This document shows positions 19,215 to 28,421 of a stretch of DNA of 64,000 nt, one piece after another; position 1 is the stretch's first letter, and every line of letters begins with the position of its first letter. Source of the DNA: Mycobacterium persicum (GTDB taxonomy: Bacteria > Actinomycetota > Actinomycetes > Mycobacteriales > Mycobacteriaceae); contig NZ_MVIF01000022.1 in assembly GCF_002086675.1 (NCBI RefSeq), positions 1 to 64,000 on the forward strand, written 5' to 3'. The translations under genes were made by a program, and so were the position numbers. Under the pieces are notes generated by a model that saw only the letters and a list, made by a program, of their open reading frames with translations, did not search any database and had not been told where the DNA came from.

Positions 19215-20873
19215 ATGCGCCGCCAGGCGGGTCGGGCACCGCACGCGCCGACGACCGTAGCCAGCACTCATGCCAGAAGCCAACAGCGTCTGGACGATGA
19301 TGCCCGGACAGCGGGCCGCCGCGCCGCGCCGGATCCCGGGGCGGACTGCCGACTGGATTCCAGGCTGTTGCTGATCACCGTGACGTGCATGATGCTGCCG
19401 CTGATGGTCACGCTGGACACCACGGTCGTCAATGTGGCGCAGCGGACGTTCATCGAGGAGTTCTCGTCGACCCAGGCCGTGGTGGCCTGGGCATCGACCG
19501 GCTATACCTTGGCGCTGGCGGCGGTGATCCCGCTGACCGGCTGGCTGGCCAATCGGCTGGGCACCAAGCGGCTCTTGATGGCCTCGGTGCTGATGTTCAC
19601 CGCGGGATCATTGCTGTGCGCGCTGGCGTCGAATATCGCACTGCTGGTGGCCTTTCGGGCGGTGCAGGGTTTCGGCGGCGGGATGCTGTTGCCGCTGCAG
19701 CTGATCATCCTGGCGCGCGCGGCGGGTCCGGCGCGGTTGGGCCGGGTGATGACGATCAGCATGATCACCGTCTTGTTGGCCCCCATCGTCGGACCCATTC
19801 TCGGCGGCTGGCTGATCGACTCGTTCGGCTGGCAGTGGATCTTCCTGATCAATCTCCCAATCGGAGTAGTGACCCTGCTGCTGGCGGGATTGACGCTGCC
19901 CCAAGATGATTCGCTGCCCGCGGAGTCGCTGGACGTGATCGGCATGGCGCTGCTGTCGCCGGGGCTGGTGCTGCTGCTCTACGGAGTGTCACAGCTGCCC
20001 GGGCGCGGCACCTTCGCCGACCCGTATGTCTGGGCACCTGCCACCATCGGTGTGCTGCTGATCGGCGCTTTCGCCCACCACGCGCTGCGCCGGAGCGACT
20101 GTGCGCTGATCGATCTGCGGCTGCTCAAGAATCGGTCGGTCGCGGCCGCCAACGCGACCCGGTTCCTGTTCGCCATCACCTTTTTCGGCAGCTGCCTATT
20201 GTTTCCGGCGTACTTCCAGCAGGTGCTCGGCAAGACCCCGATGCAGTCGGGACTGCTGCTCATCCCACAGACCGTGGCCGCTGCCACGGTGATGCCGATC
20301 GTCGGGCGGCTGATGGAAACCCGGGGACCGCGCAACGTGGTGTTGGTCGGCATAGCGGTGACCGTCGTCGGCATGGGCATGTTTGTTTACGCCATCCGCC
20401 ACCAGGGCATCGACCTCACCGTGCTGCTGGGGGGACTCGGCCTTTTCGGCCTGGGCACCGCCTGTCTGATGGTTCCGGTCACCTGGGCGGCCGTGCACAC
20501 GCTCAATTCCAGCGAAGTAGCCCATGGCTCGACGCTGTTCAACGTCAACCACAACGTCGCCGCGTCCGTCGGCACCGCCTTGATGTCGGTAATCCTGACC
20601 AGCAGCTTCAACGGCAGCGCCGCCATTGCCGCGGCCAGACAAGCCGATTCGATCCGGGAACGGGCGGCCCGGCGAGGCTTTTCCGCCGACCTGTCCCTGC
20701 CGCCACAGGTGCGCGCCCCCGACTTCGCCGAGCACCTCGCCGACGACCTGGCGCTCTCCTACACCGGGGTGTTCGGAGTCGCCATGGTCTTGACCGCGAT
20801 GATCGCTATTCCGGCGTCGTTTCTGCCGAAACGGGCCACGCCCCGGGTACGGCTGATCGAGGCGGATTCGTAG
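19215..20873 (+). CDS. MFS exporter, DHA2 (EmrB/QacA) family, 14 TM
   Basis: 552 residues. Typical DHA2 features: VTLDTTVVNVAQRTFIEE in TM1, LGTKRLLMAS motif A, and GGMLLPLQLIILARAA followed by LLAPIVGPILGGWLID motif C of antiporters, with about 14 hydrophobic segments. Drug or metabolite:proton antiport at the inner membrane. The start is uncertain: the best Shine-Dalgarno (AGGAG at 19197) serves an out-of-frame GTG at 19207 that stops after 17 codons, while the in-frame ATG is 13 bases away. Divergent from the cupin/ThDP/aldolase operon, so it may export its product (inference). Confidence 0.88.
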   Translation: MRRQAGRAPHAPTTVASTHARSQQRLDDDARTAGRRAAPDPGADCRLDSRLLLITVTCMMLPLMVTLDTTVVNVAQRTFIEEFSSTQAVVAWASTGYTLALAAVIPLTGWLANRLGTKRLLMASVLMFTAGSLLCALASNIALLVAFRAVQGFGGGMLLPLQLIILARAAGPARLGRVMTISMITVLLAPIVGPILGGWLIDSFGWQWIFLINLPIGVVTLLLAGLTLPQDDSLPAESLDVIGMALLSPGLVLLLYGVSQLPGRGTFADPYVWAPATIGVLLIGAFAHHALRRSDCALIDLRLLKNRSVAAANATRFLFAITFFGSCLLFPAYFQQVLGKTPMQSGLLLIPQTVAAATVMPIVGRLMETRGPRNVVLVGIAVTVVGMGMFVYAIRHQGIDLTVLLGGLGLFGLGTACLMVPVTWAAVHTLNSSEVAHGSTLFNVNHNVAASVGTALMSVILTSSFNGSAAIAAARQADSIRERAARRGFSADLSLPPQVRAPDFAEHLADDLALSYTGVFGVAMVLTAMIAIPASFLPKRATPRVRLIEADS

Positions 20874-20893
20874 CACCCGCCGGCGGTATCGGG

Positions 20894-21310
20894 TCAGTTG
20901 CCTTCGGTAGCCGGGCTCGCACCCTTGGCGCCCATCTTCAGGATTGCCGCGGCCAACGGGTAGTCGGCGCCTTCGCGTTGCTCGATATAGCGGCGAATCC
21001 GCTCGTTGCCGAATAGCGCGACACCGGCCTGTTCCATGTATTGGCGCATCTCGTCGATGTCGAGCAGGATCAGCTCGTCCTCGCCGCGCCAGCCGAACGC
21101 GATCTGCAGCACCCGCGGCGACAGATCGAAGTACTCACCGACCGCGATGAGCTCGGCAAAGTCGGGGAAGTCGTCGGCCTCCTTGCGGCGGGAGTAGGTG
21201 GCTTTGGGCAGTTTGAGCGCGGAACCGATTTCGCTGTCCGGAACGTCGCGGTTGAGCAGCCACTCCAGCACGCGGCCAAGGTCCTTACCCGCTCGGTTAA
21301 GTCTTGGCAT
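20894..21310 (-). CDS. small helix-turn-helix-like protein of unknown function
   Basis: 138 residues, MPRLNRAGKDLGRVLEWLLN then a helical DNA-binding-like region (PDSEIGSALKLPKATYSRRK) about 25-45 and an acidic central part (GEDELILLDIDEMRQYMEQ). This resembles the repressor-like proteins common in mycobacteria and their phages, with a helix-turn-helix that selects on TYSRRK. No catalytic motif. Convergent with the exporter, with a 20-bp gap. A regulatory role is plausible but unproven. Confidence 0.65.
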   Translation of the reverse strand: MPRLNRAGKDLGRVLEWLLNRDVPDSEIGSALKLPKATYSRRKEADDFPDFAELIAVGEYFDLSPRVLQIAFGWRGEDELILLDIDEMRQYMEQAGVALFGNERIRRYIEQREGADYPLAAAILKMGAKGASPATEGN

Positions 21311-21519
21311 CCCACCAACGTAGTGCCGGTTCCGGCACGCGTCAATTCAGACGCGCTAGTGGAACCTGAGCGGGATTGGGGCGGGCAATGATCTTTTTTC
21401 GGGAGACTATTCCATTTTTGGAACACATAACGTAATGTACTCGCTGTGAGGTGTTGAGACGGCACGGAGGCCCGTCACACGAAACGAGATCCTCACCGGA
21501 CCAGATCGGGGTTAACGCC

Positions 21520-21900
21520 ATGGCAGACAGCGCAGCCACCACGAACCACGCCTTGCCGTCACAACGCCGCACCGCCGGGCGGCTCGCTCGCCTGCTCGTC
21601 GTCGCCGCTGCCGGAGCAGCCCTGCTGGCCTCCGCGCCCGCTTTTGCCGACGTCGCCGAAACCGGCCCGTCCTACCAGCTGGGCTACACCAAGGCGGTCC
21701 AGGATGGCGGTTTCACGGTCAGCAGGATGCGCGCCATGGGCTTTCCGGACGACGCGATCGTCATCTCCAGCCAGGTGCACAAGGTCTGCGCCAGGGAACT
21801 GGCCTCGGTGCAGGCCGTCACCGGGGTCAATGACGCCGACTTCCTGCGTGGTTGCGCCAGCGGAGTGCAAAGCCTGATCGATGCCGGAATGGCCTCCTGA
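21520..21900 (+). CDS. small secreted protein, DUF732-like
   Basis: 126 residues from the ATG at 21520. A signal peptide is clear: positively charged SQRRTAGRLAR, hydrophobic core LLVVAAAGAALLAS and an APAFA-D cleavage site about residue 44. The mature part has two cysteines (VCAREL, GCASGV) and a GYTKAVQDGG start, the look of the short mycobacterial DUF732-type exported proteins. Function unknown. Upstream is a 200-bp AT-richer segment that likely holds its promoter. Confidence 0.75.
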   Translation: MADSAATTNHALPSQRRTAGRLARLLVVAAAGAALLASAPAFADVAETGPSYQLGYTKAVQDGGFTVSRMRAMGFPDDAIVISSQVHKVCARELASVQAVTGVNDADFLRGCASGVQSLIDAGMAS

Positions 21901-21999
21901 TGCCCGCAACGCCGCCCGCGGATCTCGGCGCCGGTGAACCGGCCACCCGGCTAGGAGGAAATTCCGGTAATCAATCCGCACAACCCTTACGATGCCGAC

Positions 22000-22263
22000 G
22001 TGGCCACACCAGAGGATCTCGACGGCGTCCTGGCAAATCTGAAAGCGCGCGTCGCGGCGGTCGAGAGATCGCAGGCCGACTACCGTTCGATGGTCGAGGC
22101 CATCAAGGCCTTCGGCGAAACGCAGCAACTGCTTGCCGACGTGCTTCGGGGTTACGCCGGTGAGATGAGAGCCACCGCCGACGACTCCAACCAACGCATC
22201 CGTTCGCTGGAAACCTCCACCGCCGAAATCAAGAATCTCCTCACCCGGGCGCTCGATCGCTGA
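22000..22263 (+). CDS. small coiled-coil protein, start uncertain
   Basis: 87 residues from the first canonical in-frame start, GTG at 22000. Nearly all helical with heptads (LANLKARVAAVERSQADYRS, NQRIRSLETSTAEIKNLL), so a short coiled coil is likely. The frame is open upstream: a strong AGGAGG (21953-21958) lies 8 bases before an in-frame GTA (21967) that would give VINPHNPYDAD. This suggests the native start was GTG there and has changed, or that a rare start is used. Function unknown. Confidence 0.55.
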   Translation: MATPEDLDGVLANLKARVAAVERSQADYRSMVEAIKAFGETQQLLADVLRGYAGEMRATADDSNQRIRSLETSTAEIKNLLTRALDR

Positions 22264-22284
22264 CCCGTCGGCCGCGCACCGACG

Positions 22285-23160
22285 TCACGCGTCGTCGACC
22301 CGTCGGGCCAGGAAGTCCAGGACAGCGCCGGCGAAAATGTCGTTGCGGTCACCGGCCACCATGTGCCCCGCACCACACACGTCGGTGAACTCCACCTGCG
22401 GGAAGCGGGACAGAAATTCCTCAGCACGCTCCTGACTGACCAGGTCGCTCATCTGGCCACGAACGAGCAGCATGGGCACGCCGCCATCCAGGATCGCCCC
22501 AACGGCGGCGTACAGGCGGTCGGCGTCGGTGACCTCGATCGGGGGAAACGCCGCGGCGCCGCTGATGAATTGCGGGTCCCAATGCCAATACCAGCGATCG
22601 CCGCGGCGGCGGAGGTTGGTGGTCAGACCTTCCAGATCGGACGGTCGTGGGCGATGCGGGTTGTACTCGGCGATCATGTCCGCGACTTCGTCGAGTGAAC
22701 CGAACCCCGATTCCACCCGATTGGCCATGAATGCGTGCACCCGATTCGCCCCGGACGGGTCCATGTTCGGCACGATGTCCACCAACACCACCGCGCTGGC
22801 GATACCCGGCGCGAGCTCGCCGGCGAGCAGCATCGCGGTGAACCCACCCAGCGACGCGCCCACCAGCACCGGGCGCGGCGGCAGGCCGCGCAGTAGCTCC
22901 CGGACATCGCCGGCGAAGCTCACCACGCGATAGTCGCCTTCGCTGGACCAGTCCGATTCGCCGTGGCCCCGTAAGTCGACCGTGACAGCTTGCCAACCCC
23001 GTTCGGCCACGGCGGCAGCCGCCCGGCCCCAGGAGCGACGGGTCTGCCCGCCGCCGTGCAGGAACACCACGGCGCGCGCCCGCGGATCACCCAATCGGTC
23101 GGCGACGATGCGGACACCGCCCGGCCCCTGGATCGAAAACGATTCCGGTGCAGTCGTCAT
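22285..23160 (-). CDS. alpha/beta hydrolase
   Basis: 291 residues. Classical fold: oxyanion loop LHGGGQTRRSW, DLRGHGESD, nucleophile elbow GASLGG with Ser103, an acid near LLVRGQMSDLVS and the catalytic His in CGAGHMVAGDRND near 268. Similar to esterases, epoxide hydrolases and cofactor-free haloperoxidases (the latter annotated as bpo in mycobacteria); substrate unknown. Divergent from the patatin-like gene with a 98-bp gap. Confidence 0.88.
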   Translation of the reverse strand: MTTAPESFSIQGPGGVRIVADRLGDPRARAVVFLHGGGQTRRSWGRAAAAVAERGWQAVTVDLRGHGESDWSSEGDYRVVSFAGDVRELLRGLPPRPVLVGASLGGFTAMLLAGELAPGIASAVVLVDIVPNMDPSGANRVHAFMANRVESGFGSLDEVADMIAEYNPHRPRPSDLEGLTTNLRRRGDRWYWHWDPQFISGAAAFPPIEVTDADRLYAAVGAILDGGVPMLLVRGQMSDLVSQERAEEFLSRFPQVEFTDVCGAGHMVAGDRNDIFAGAVLDFLARRVDDA

Positions 23161-23258
23161 CAGCTGATGTTAAGACGCTCCGACGCAGCCCCGGCTGGCT
23201 AATCTAAGCCCCGGGACTCGGCTCGGTCAGCCGGCCCCCCGACATTGAAGGGTGCGCG

Positions 23259-26200
23259 ATGGCATTCGAAAAGCCGACACCGGTCACCCAGCTGACGCTG
23301 GAACTGCGACTCGCCACGATGATGACGGGCGGAGTCAGTCTCGCGGTCTGGATAGCCGGCGTCGCGCGCGAGCTCAACCTGCTCGCGCAAGCCTCGCAAT
23401 GGCGCAGGGCGGGCGGCACCTTCCCGACGAACAGCCGGCTCACCACCGAGTCGACGGCATCCCTGCGGCTTTATGCCCAACTCATCGACCTACTCGACAT
23501 GATCGTCGACGTCGACATCCTGTCCGGGACAAGCGGGGGCGGCATCAACGCGGCTTTGCTTGCGTCGTCGCGCATCTCGGGCGCCGATCTCGGTGGGCTC
23601 CGTGACCTGTGGCTTGATCTAGGGTCCCTGACCGACCTGCTGCGAGACCCGCGAGACGAGTTCACGCCGTCCCTGCTGTACGGCGACGAGAAGCTGTTCG
23701 CGACGCTGGCGACGCAGTTACCCAGACTCGAGACCGGTCCGTTCCCGCCTGCGGAGTTTCCCGGCGGTATCCGGATCCCGTCCACCACCCTGTACATCAC
23801 GACAACCCTGCTGTCCGGAGAGGCGAGCAGCTTCACCGACTCGTTCGGCACCCGCGTCCAATACGTCAACCGGCGTGGCCTGTTCACCTTCACCGAGGCA
23901 GACCTGACGAACCATGGCATCGCCTCGGCTCTGGCGCTGGCCGCGCGCAGCTCGGCCTCGTTTCCCCTCGCGTTCGAACCCTCGTTCGTGCCCTTCATGA
24001 AGGGGACCCCCGCGCAGGGCGCTGTCCCGGCCCGACCACCGATGGCGCCGTACGCCAATATCACCCGTCCGCACTGGGTCGCCGACGGCAGCCTGCTCGA
24101 CAACCGGCCCATTGACGTGTTGCTCAAACGCATCTGCGACCGCCCCGCCCGGCGTCCGGTGCGCCGGGTGCTGCTGTTCGTCGTGCCGTCGTCCGGACCC
24201 CCACCGAACCTGGTGCAGCAGGCGGCCCCGGACAGCGCCGACGAGCGGCTCGGGCTGCTCGCCAGCCTGTTGCGGGATCTGGGGGCGATCACCACTCAGT
24301 CCATCGCCACCGACCTGCGAGCGATTCGCGCCCATCAGGACCGCACGGCGGCGCGGATCGACGCGAAATTGCGCCTGGCCGAGTTGGCCGCGACGCTGCC
24401 GCACGGTTCTCGGCTACTGACCCCGCCGCTGCTGGCCGACTACCAGTCACGGGAGGCGCAAAAACATGCGCGCGAGCTGACCGATGCGCTGTTCCGCCAG
24501 CTGGGCAGCTGGCTACCGGCGTCGAGCACCGCAACCGAACGGGTTCCCAAGAACTGGGAGCCCGAACTGGCGGCAGTCGATACCGAGAAGGCGTGCCGCC
24601 AACACATCACCGAGGCGCTGCTGAGATGTTGGTCGCAACCGCCCCACCAGCCGCTACCCGAGAGCACCGCCGACCTCGCCCGGTATGGCCAGCCGGCATA
24701 CGAGCTTGCCAAGGGCAGCGCGCTCGCCGTCGCCCAGGCGGCATACCACCTGGCGAAGTCCGACTCCGATATCGCCGAATTGGCGGCGCTCACCGGCACC
24801 ATCCATGCCGCGGGCCCGTCGCCCACCGCGGTCGACCTGGGTGATCTTGTTCGCGCGGTATGCGAGAACACGTCCATCCGCGAAGGGTCGCTCAAGGATG
24901 CCGCCGCCTTGATCGCCGACGGCTATCTCCAACAGTTGGCGGTGCAACAGGACGCCTGGGACCGGCTCGGCGACGCCTTGGTCAACGGCTATGACACGCT
25001 AAAACGGTTGTGCGCCAACGCCGCGGCTGCCGCCGGCGCCGATCGGGGCGGGTTGCTGTCACACGATCGCGTCGGTCCCAGTGCGCTCGACACCTACCTG
25101 GACTACCTGGGGACCGGCGACGACCCCACGGCGATAGCGACGAAATTGTTCGATCTGGCCGCGACACAGCGGGCCATGCTGCCGGCAGATTCGGGGATCG
25201 AGCAGCCGGTGGAGCTCGTGCAGGTCAGTGCCGATACCCGCAGTCTGCTCGCGCCCGACTGCCGCAGTGCCCAGCAGAAGCTCACCGGCATGCAGTTCCA
25301 TCAGTTCGGCGCCTTCTACAAGCGGTCCTGGCGCGTCAACGACTGGATGTGGGGACGGCTCGACGGAGCCGGCTGGCTGGTCCATGTCCTGCTGAACCCC
25401 CGACGTGTGCATTGGATCGCGCAGACCCGGGTCGGCACGCCCGGACCGGAGAGCCGCGCGCAGTGGTTTCTGCGTCAACTCAAAACCCTGGGCGCACCTG
25501 AGTTTCCGCGTTCGGGCTACCGGCTGCCGACCTTTGGTGGCGGCCCTGAGCAGCTACTCACCGAAAACATGGTGCTCGACGAGCTGGCATTTCTCGACGA
25601 CCCGACGATGCCGTTGCCGACGAGCATTCCGCTGACGGCGCTGTGGCTGGCGCAGGCGTGGCACCAGCGAATCCTCGACGAGGAGCTAGACACACTGGCC
25701 AACACGGTGATCGACCCGCAGCCGGGACAGCGACCGGATTGGAGCCCGACAACATCGCGCAGCTGGGCCAAGAAAGTGTTGGCCGCAACGCAGGGGGACG
25801 CCAAATACGCTCTCTTGAACGAGAACCCGGTCGCGGGCGAATCATTCGCCAGCGACAAGCGATCACCGCTGATGGCGCAAACCCTGGCGAAGGCCGTCGC
25901 GACCGCCTCGGCGGCGGCGGGCTCAATTCGGTTGCTGCCCAGCGCTTTGAAACCGTCCGTGGTCACCCTGCGAACGCTGGCGCTAGGTGGATACCGGGTT
26001 GTGTCGTTGACCAAAGGCATCGCCCGTACCACGATCATGGTCGGCGTCATGCTGCTAATCCTGGGTGTTGCCACCGCGATTCAATCGGCAACGGTGCTCG
26101 GCGTCACCGGCCTGATCATGGCCGGAACCGGCAGTTATCTGATCGTCCTGGGAACATGGCAGTTCTCCAGCAGGTCGCTCTTTGCGCTGCTATCGGTCAC

Positions 26201-26393
26201 GCTGGCCGGCGCGGTGCTTGCGCTGGCAACGCCCGTCGTACGCAGCTGGCTGTTCGGCGACGCCGACCATCCCGGTCTGCTCGGCGCCAACATCTACTGG
26301 CTCGGCGAACAGTGGTGGCGGCCGCTGATCGCCGTGGGCGCGGTCGCGCTGGGCATCACGGTCATCGCGGCCGCCAAGCCCGGACGCCGGTGA
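23259..26393 (+). CDS. large patatin-like phospholipase with C-terminal membrane segments (Rv3479-like)
   Basis: 1044 residues. N-terminal patatin domain: an oxyanion-type glycine-rich stretch MMTGGVSLAVWIAGVARE, nucleophile Ser92 in LSGTSGGGINAALL (GxSxG), and the catalytic Asp276 in VADGSLLDNRP. A long middle region (about 350-880) is typical of the DUF3376 group. The last about 150 residues have four or more hydrophobic segments (TTIMVGVMLLILGVATAI, LFALLSVTLAGAVLAL, WWRPLIAVGAVALGITV). Size and layout match M. tuberculosis Rv3479. Probably a membrane-bound lipid acyl hydrolase; the substrate is unknown. Confidence 0.88.
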   Translation: MAFEKPTPVTQLTLELRLATMMTGGVSLAVWIAGVARELNLLAQASQWRRAGGTFPTNSRLTTESTASLRLYAQLIDLLDMIVDVDILSGTSGGGINAALLASSRISGADLGGLRDLWLDLGSLTDLLRDPRDEFTPSLLYGDEKLFATLATQLPRLETGPFPPAEFPGGIRIPSTTLYITTTLLSGEASSFTDSFGTRVQYVNRRGLFTFTEADLTNHGIASALALAARSSASFPLAFEPSFVPFMKGTPAQGAVPARPPMAPYANITRPHWVADGSLLDNRPIDVLLKRICDRPARRPVRRVLLFVVPSSGPPPNLVQQAAPDSADERLGLLASLLRDLGAITTQSIATDLRAIRAHQDRTAARIDAKLRLAELAATLPHGSRLLTPPLLADYQSREAQKHARELTDALFRQLGSWLPASSTATERVPKNWEPELAAVDTEKACRQHITEALLRCWSQPPHQPLPESTADLARYGQPAYELAKGSALAVAQAAYHLAKSDSDIAELAALTGTIHAAGPSPTAVDLGDLVRAVCENTSIREGSLKDAAALIADGYLQQLAVQQDAWDRLGDALVNGYDTLKRLCANAAAAAGADRGGLLSHDRVGPSALDTYLDYLGTGDDPTAIATKLFDLAATQRAMLPADSGIEQPVELVQVSADTRSLLAPDCRSAQQKLTGMQFHQFGAFYKRSWRVNDWMWGRLDGAGWLVHVLLNPRRVHWIAQTRVGTPGPESRAQWFLRQLKTLGAPEFPRSGYRLPTFGGGPEQLLTENMVLDELAFLDDPTMPLPTSIPLTALWLAQAWHQRILDEELDTLANTVIDPQPGQRPDWSPTTSRSWAKKVLAATQGDAKYALLNENPVAGESFASDKRSPLMAQTLAKAVATASAAAGSIRLLPSALKPSVVTLRTLALGGYRVVSLTKGIARTTIMVGVMLLILGVATAIQSATVLGVTGLIMAGTGSYLIVLGTWQFSSRSLFALLSVTLAGAVLALATPVVRSWLFGDADHPGLLGANIYWLGEQWWRPLIAVGAVALGITVIAAAKPGRR

Positions 26394-26400
26394 AAGCACG

Positions 26401-27090
26401 TCATAGCGCACGGATCCCGTTGTAGAGCACCATCACTCCGATCAACACCAACACCACCGCCAGCATTGCGGCGTGGTTCTTCGCCATCCAGTCTTTGAGC
26501 CGGGTCAGCGGCTCGTCGAGGCGATCGGCGGCACTCAGGTAACCCACTATCGGGAAGGCGACCGTACTCCCGGCCAGCGCGACGAAGATCGCGGCGCATA
26601 TCCACTTACCGGCAACGCCGAGCGCACTGGTGCCGATAGCCAATCCACCCGCCAGGCAAATGATCAGCACCTCGGGTCGCAGCACCACCAGCACCGCCGC
26701 GGTGATACCGGCGCGCCGCGGCGTAATCGTCGAGAACGACCGCATCCAGCGCGGCGATTCGGCGTGTCCATGGCGAGTCAGCCAGCGGTAGCCGCCGAAC
26801 AGGATCAGTGCCGAACCAAGGACCACCCGCACCCAGGATGCCCAGGCCGGCGGCGTCCGGTGCAGGCCGCCGAGCAGACCGGAGCCCGCGATGAAGATCG
26901 CGGTCACCGCCGCCAGTCCCAACAGCCAGCCGCCCAGGAATGCCAGGCCCGTCGGCCGCGGCCGCGGCGCGTGCAGCACCAGGACCGCCGGGATGACCGT
27001 CAACGGCGAAACCGCGATCACGAGCGCGAGCGGAATCAGCGGGGCCAGCACCGTGCCCCAATTTGCTGTCACGGGCTGAAATCTTCGCAT
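26401..27090 (-). CDS. GAP/Sap-like integral membrane protein (Rv3481c-like)
   Basis: 229 residues from the ATG at 27090 (GTG at 27072 is an alternative). Six hydrophobic segments: VLAPLIPLALVIAVSPLTV, TGLAFLGGWLLGLAAVTAIF, WVRVVLGSALILFGGYRWL, ITAAVLVVLRPEVLIICLAGG, WICAAIFVALAGSTVAF and MLAVVLVLIGVMVLYNG. Members of this family in mycobacteria include Sap-type proteins tied to glycolipid export. No biochemical function assigned here. Converges on the patatin-like gene with a 7-bp gap and is divergent from the next MFS gene. Confidence 0.8.
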   Translation of the reverse strand: MRRFQPVTANWGTVLAPLIPLALVIAVSPLTVIPAVLVLHAPRPRPTGLAFLGGWLLGLAAVTAIFIAGSGLLGGLHRTPPAWASWVRVVLGSALILFGGYRWLTRHGHAESPRWMRSFSTITPRRAGITAAVLVVLRPEVLIICLAGGLAIGTSALGVAGKWICAAIFVALAGSTVAFPIVGYLSAADRLDEPLTRLKDWMAKNHAAMLAVVLVLIGVMVLYNGIRAL

Positions 27091-27176
27091 CGACCGGCCA
27101 CCGCACCGCGCCCCGGGGGTTGGATCTCCCAGGGATTCGCCTTGACGAGCGACGATCCGGTCTATGATCCGGCGTT

Positions 27177-28406
27177 GTGAGGGACGCGTATCCCGAACAT
27201 GGACCCGCGTCGCCGCCACGGTATCTCGTAGCGATCCTGATGTTCGTCGTGCCGATGAGCCAGATCCCGCTGGACCTCTACACCCCGGCGCTGCCACAGA
27301 TGGTCGTCGATCTGCGCGCCTCGCCGACGGCGATGCAACACACCGTGGCGGCCTACCTCCTCGGGATGAGTTTGGCGCTCGTCCCCGTCGGAGTCGTCGC
27401 GGACGCCCGCGGCCGCAAACCGGTCCTGCTGTCCTGCCTGGGCATCGTTGTCGCCACCAGTGTGCTGTGTGCGCTAGCCGGCAGCGTGCCGGTGCTTCTC
27501 GCGGCGCGCTTCGCCGAGGGCGCGGCCGCGTCCGCCTGCATGGTGGTGCCTTACGCCATTGCCGCTGATTGCTTCCGCGGTCGGCGATTGACATCGGTGT
27601 CGGGACTACTCGGCGTCGCGTGGGGGCTGGCGCCGGTGCTGGCGCCGGCGGCCGGCGGGGTGCTGGTCCAGTTTCTCAACTGGCGGCTGGTGTTCGCCTC
27701 GATCGCGGGGTTGGCCGCGCTCGCCGCGGTGGTCGTGGTGCTGCTGTTGCCCGAAACGCTTGCGCGGCAGAAGCGTTCACCGGTCCACCCGAGGCCGATC
27801 ATCCGGGTGCTGGCCGCCGCGCTGCGGCATCGGGTGTTCACCAGCTTCGTGCTGGTTTTCGGCCTGATGGCCTCGGCGCAGCTTGCCTTCGGGGTGGCCG
27901 GACCCTTCCTGTACCAGCAGAACCTGGGTTTCTCGCCGGCGGCTTACGGTTTGATGGCACTGATCGTCGGGGTGGCTAACCTGTTCGGAGAACTGGCCTG
28001 CGGCATTTTGGCGGTGCGCATCTCGGCGCGTCGGCTCGCCATGGGCGCGCTGACGGTCTTCGGCATCGGCACCTCGATACTGGTCGGATCGGGACTGCTG
28101 ATCGGAAACGACGCGTGGGCGCTCACCATCGGTTCCGGTCTGGCGTTGTCCGGGTGCGGGGTGCTCTGCCCGCAGATGTACGGCCTGGCGATGGGCTTGT
28201 TCACCCGCAATCTCGGATTGATCGGCGGGCTGGTGAGCGGCATCGGTTATCTCGTGGTCAGCGCCGCCATGGCGGCTGTCGGCGCCTTCCATGAACGCAC
28301 CCAGACACCGCTGGGGCTGTTGTTCGCGGCTTGTGGCGCAACAGCATTCGTGTTGCTCGCCTGGGCCATGGCCCGGTACGGACGAGTCCGGCAACCGGCA
28401 CATTGA
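27177..28406 (+). CDS. MFS transporter, DHA1 (Bcr/CflA-type)
   Basis: 409 residues, GTG start, about 12 hydrophobic segments. Bcr-type N-terminus (DLYTPALPQMVVDLRASP), motif A GVVADARGRKPVLL and the segment LGVAWGLAPVLAPAAGGVL. Probable drug or metabolite:proton antiporter. Alone on its strand between two minus-strand genes. No obvious regulator next to it. Confidence 0.88.
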   Translation: MRDAYPEHGPASPPRYLVAILMFVVPMSQIPLDLYTPALPQMVVDLRASPTAMQHTVAAYLLGMSLALVPVGVVADARGRKPVLLSCLGIVVATSVLCALAGSVPVLLAARFAEGAAASACMVVPYAIAADCFRGRRLTSVSGLLGVAWGLAPVLAPAAGGVLVQFLNWRLVFASIAGLAALAAVVVVLLLPETLARQKRSPVHPRPIIRVLAAALRHRVFTSFVLVFGLMASAQLAFGVAGPFLYQQNLGFSPAAYGLMALIVGVANLFGELACGILAVRISARRLAMGALTVFGIGTSILVGSGLLIGNDAWALTIGSGLALSGCGVLCPQMYGLAMGLFTRNLGLIGGLVSGIGYLVVSAAMAAVGAFHERTQTPLGLLFAACGATAFVLLAWAMARYGRVRQPAH

Positions 28407-28421
28407 CGCCTGCCGGCTCGG

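Noticed and set aside
19207..19260. GTG at 19207 with ideal Shine-Dalgarno as the exporter start
   Set aside because: It is out of frame with the exporter and stops after 17 codons. It is at most a leader peptide.
17105..19267. 719-codon reading of the ThDP gene as one fused protein with the upstream region
   Set aside because: The extra N-terminal part is out of frame with the cupin gene it covers and has no homology. The GTGA overlap marks the real start.
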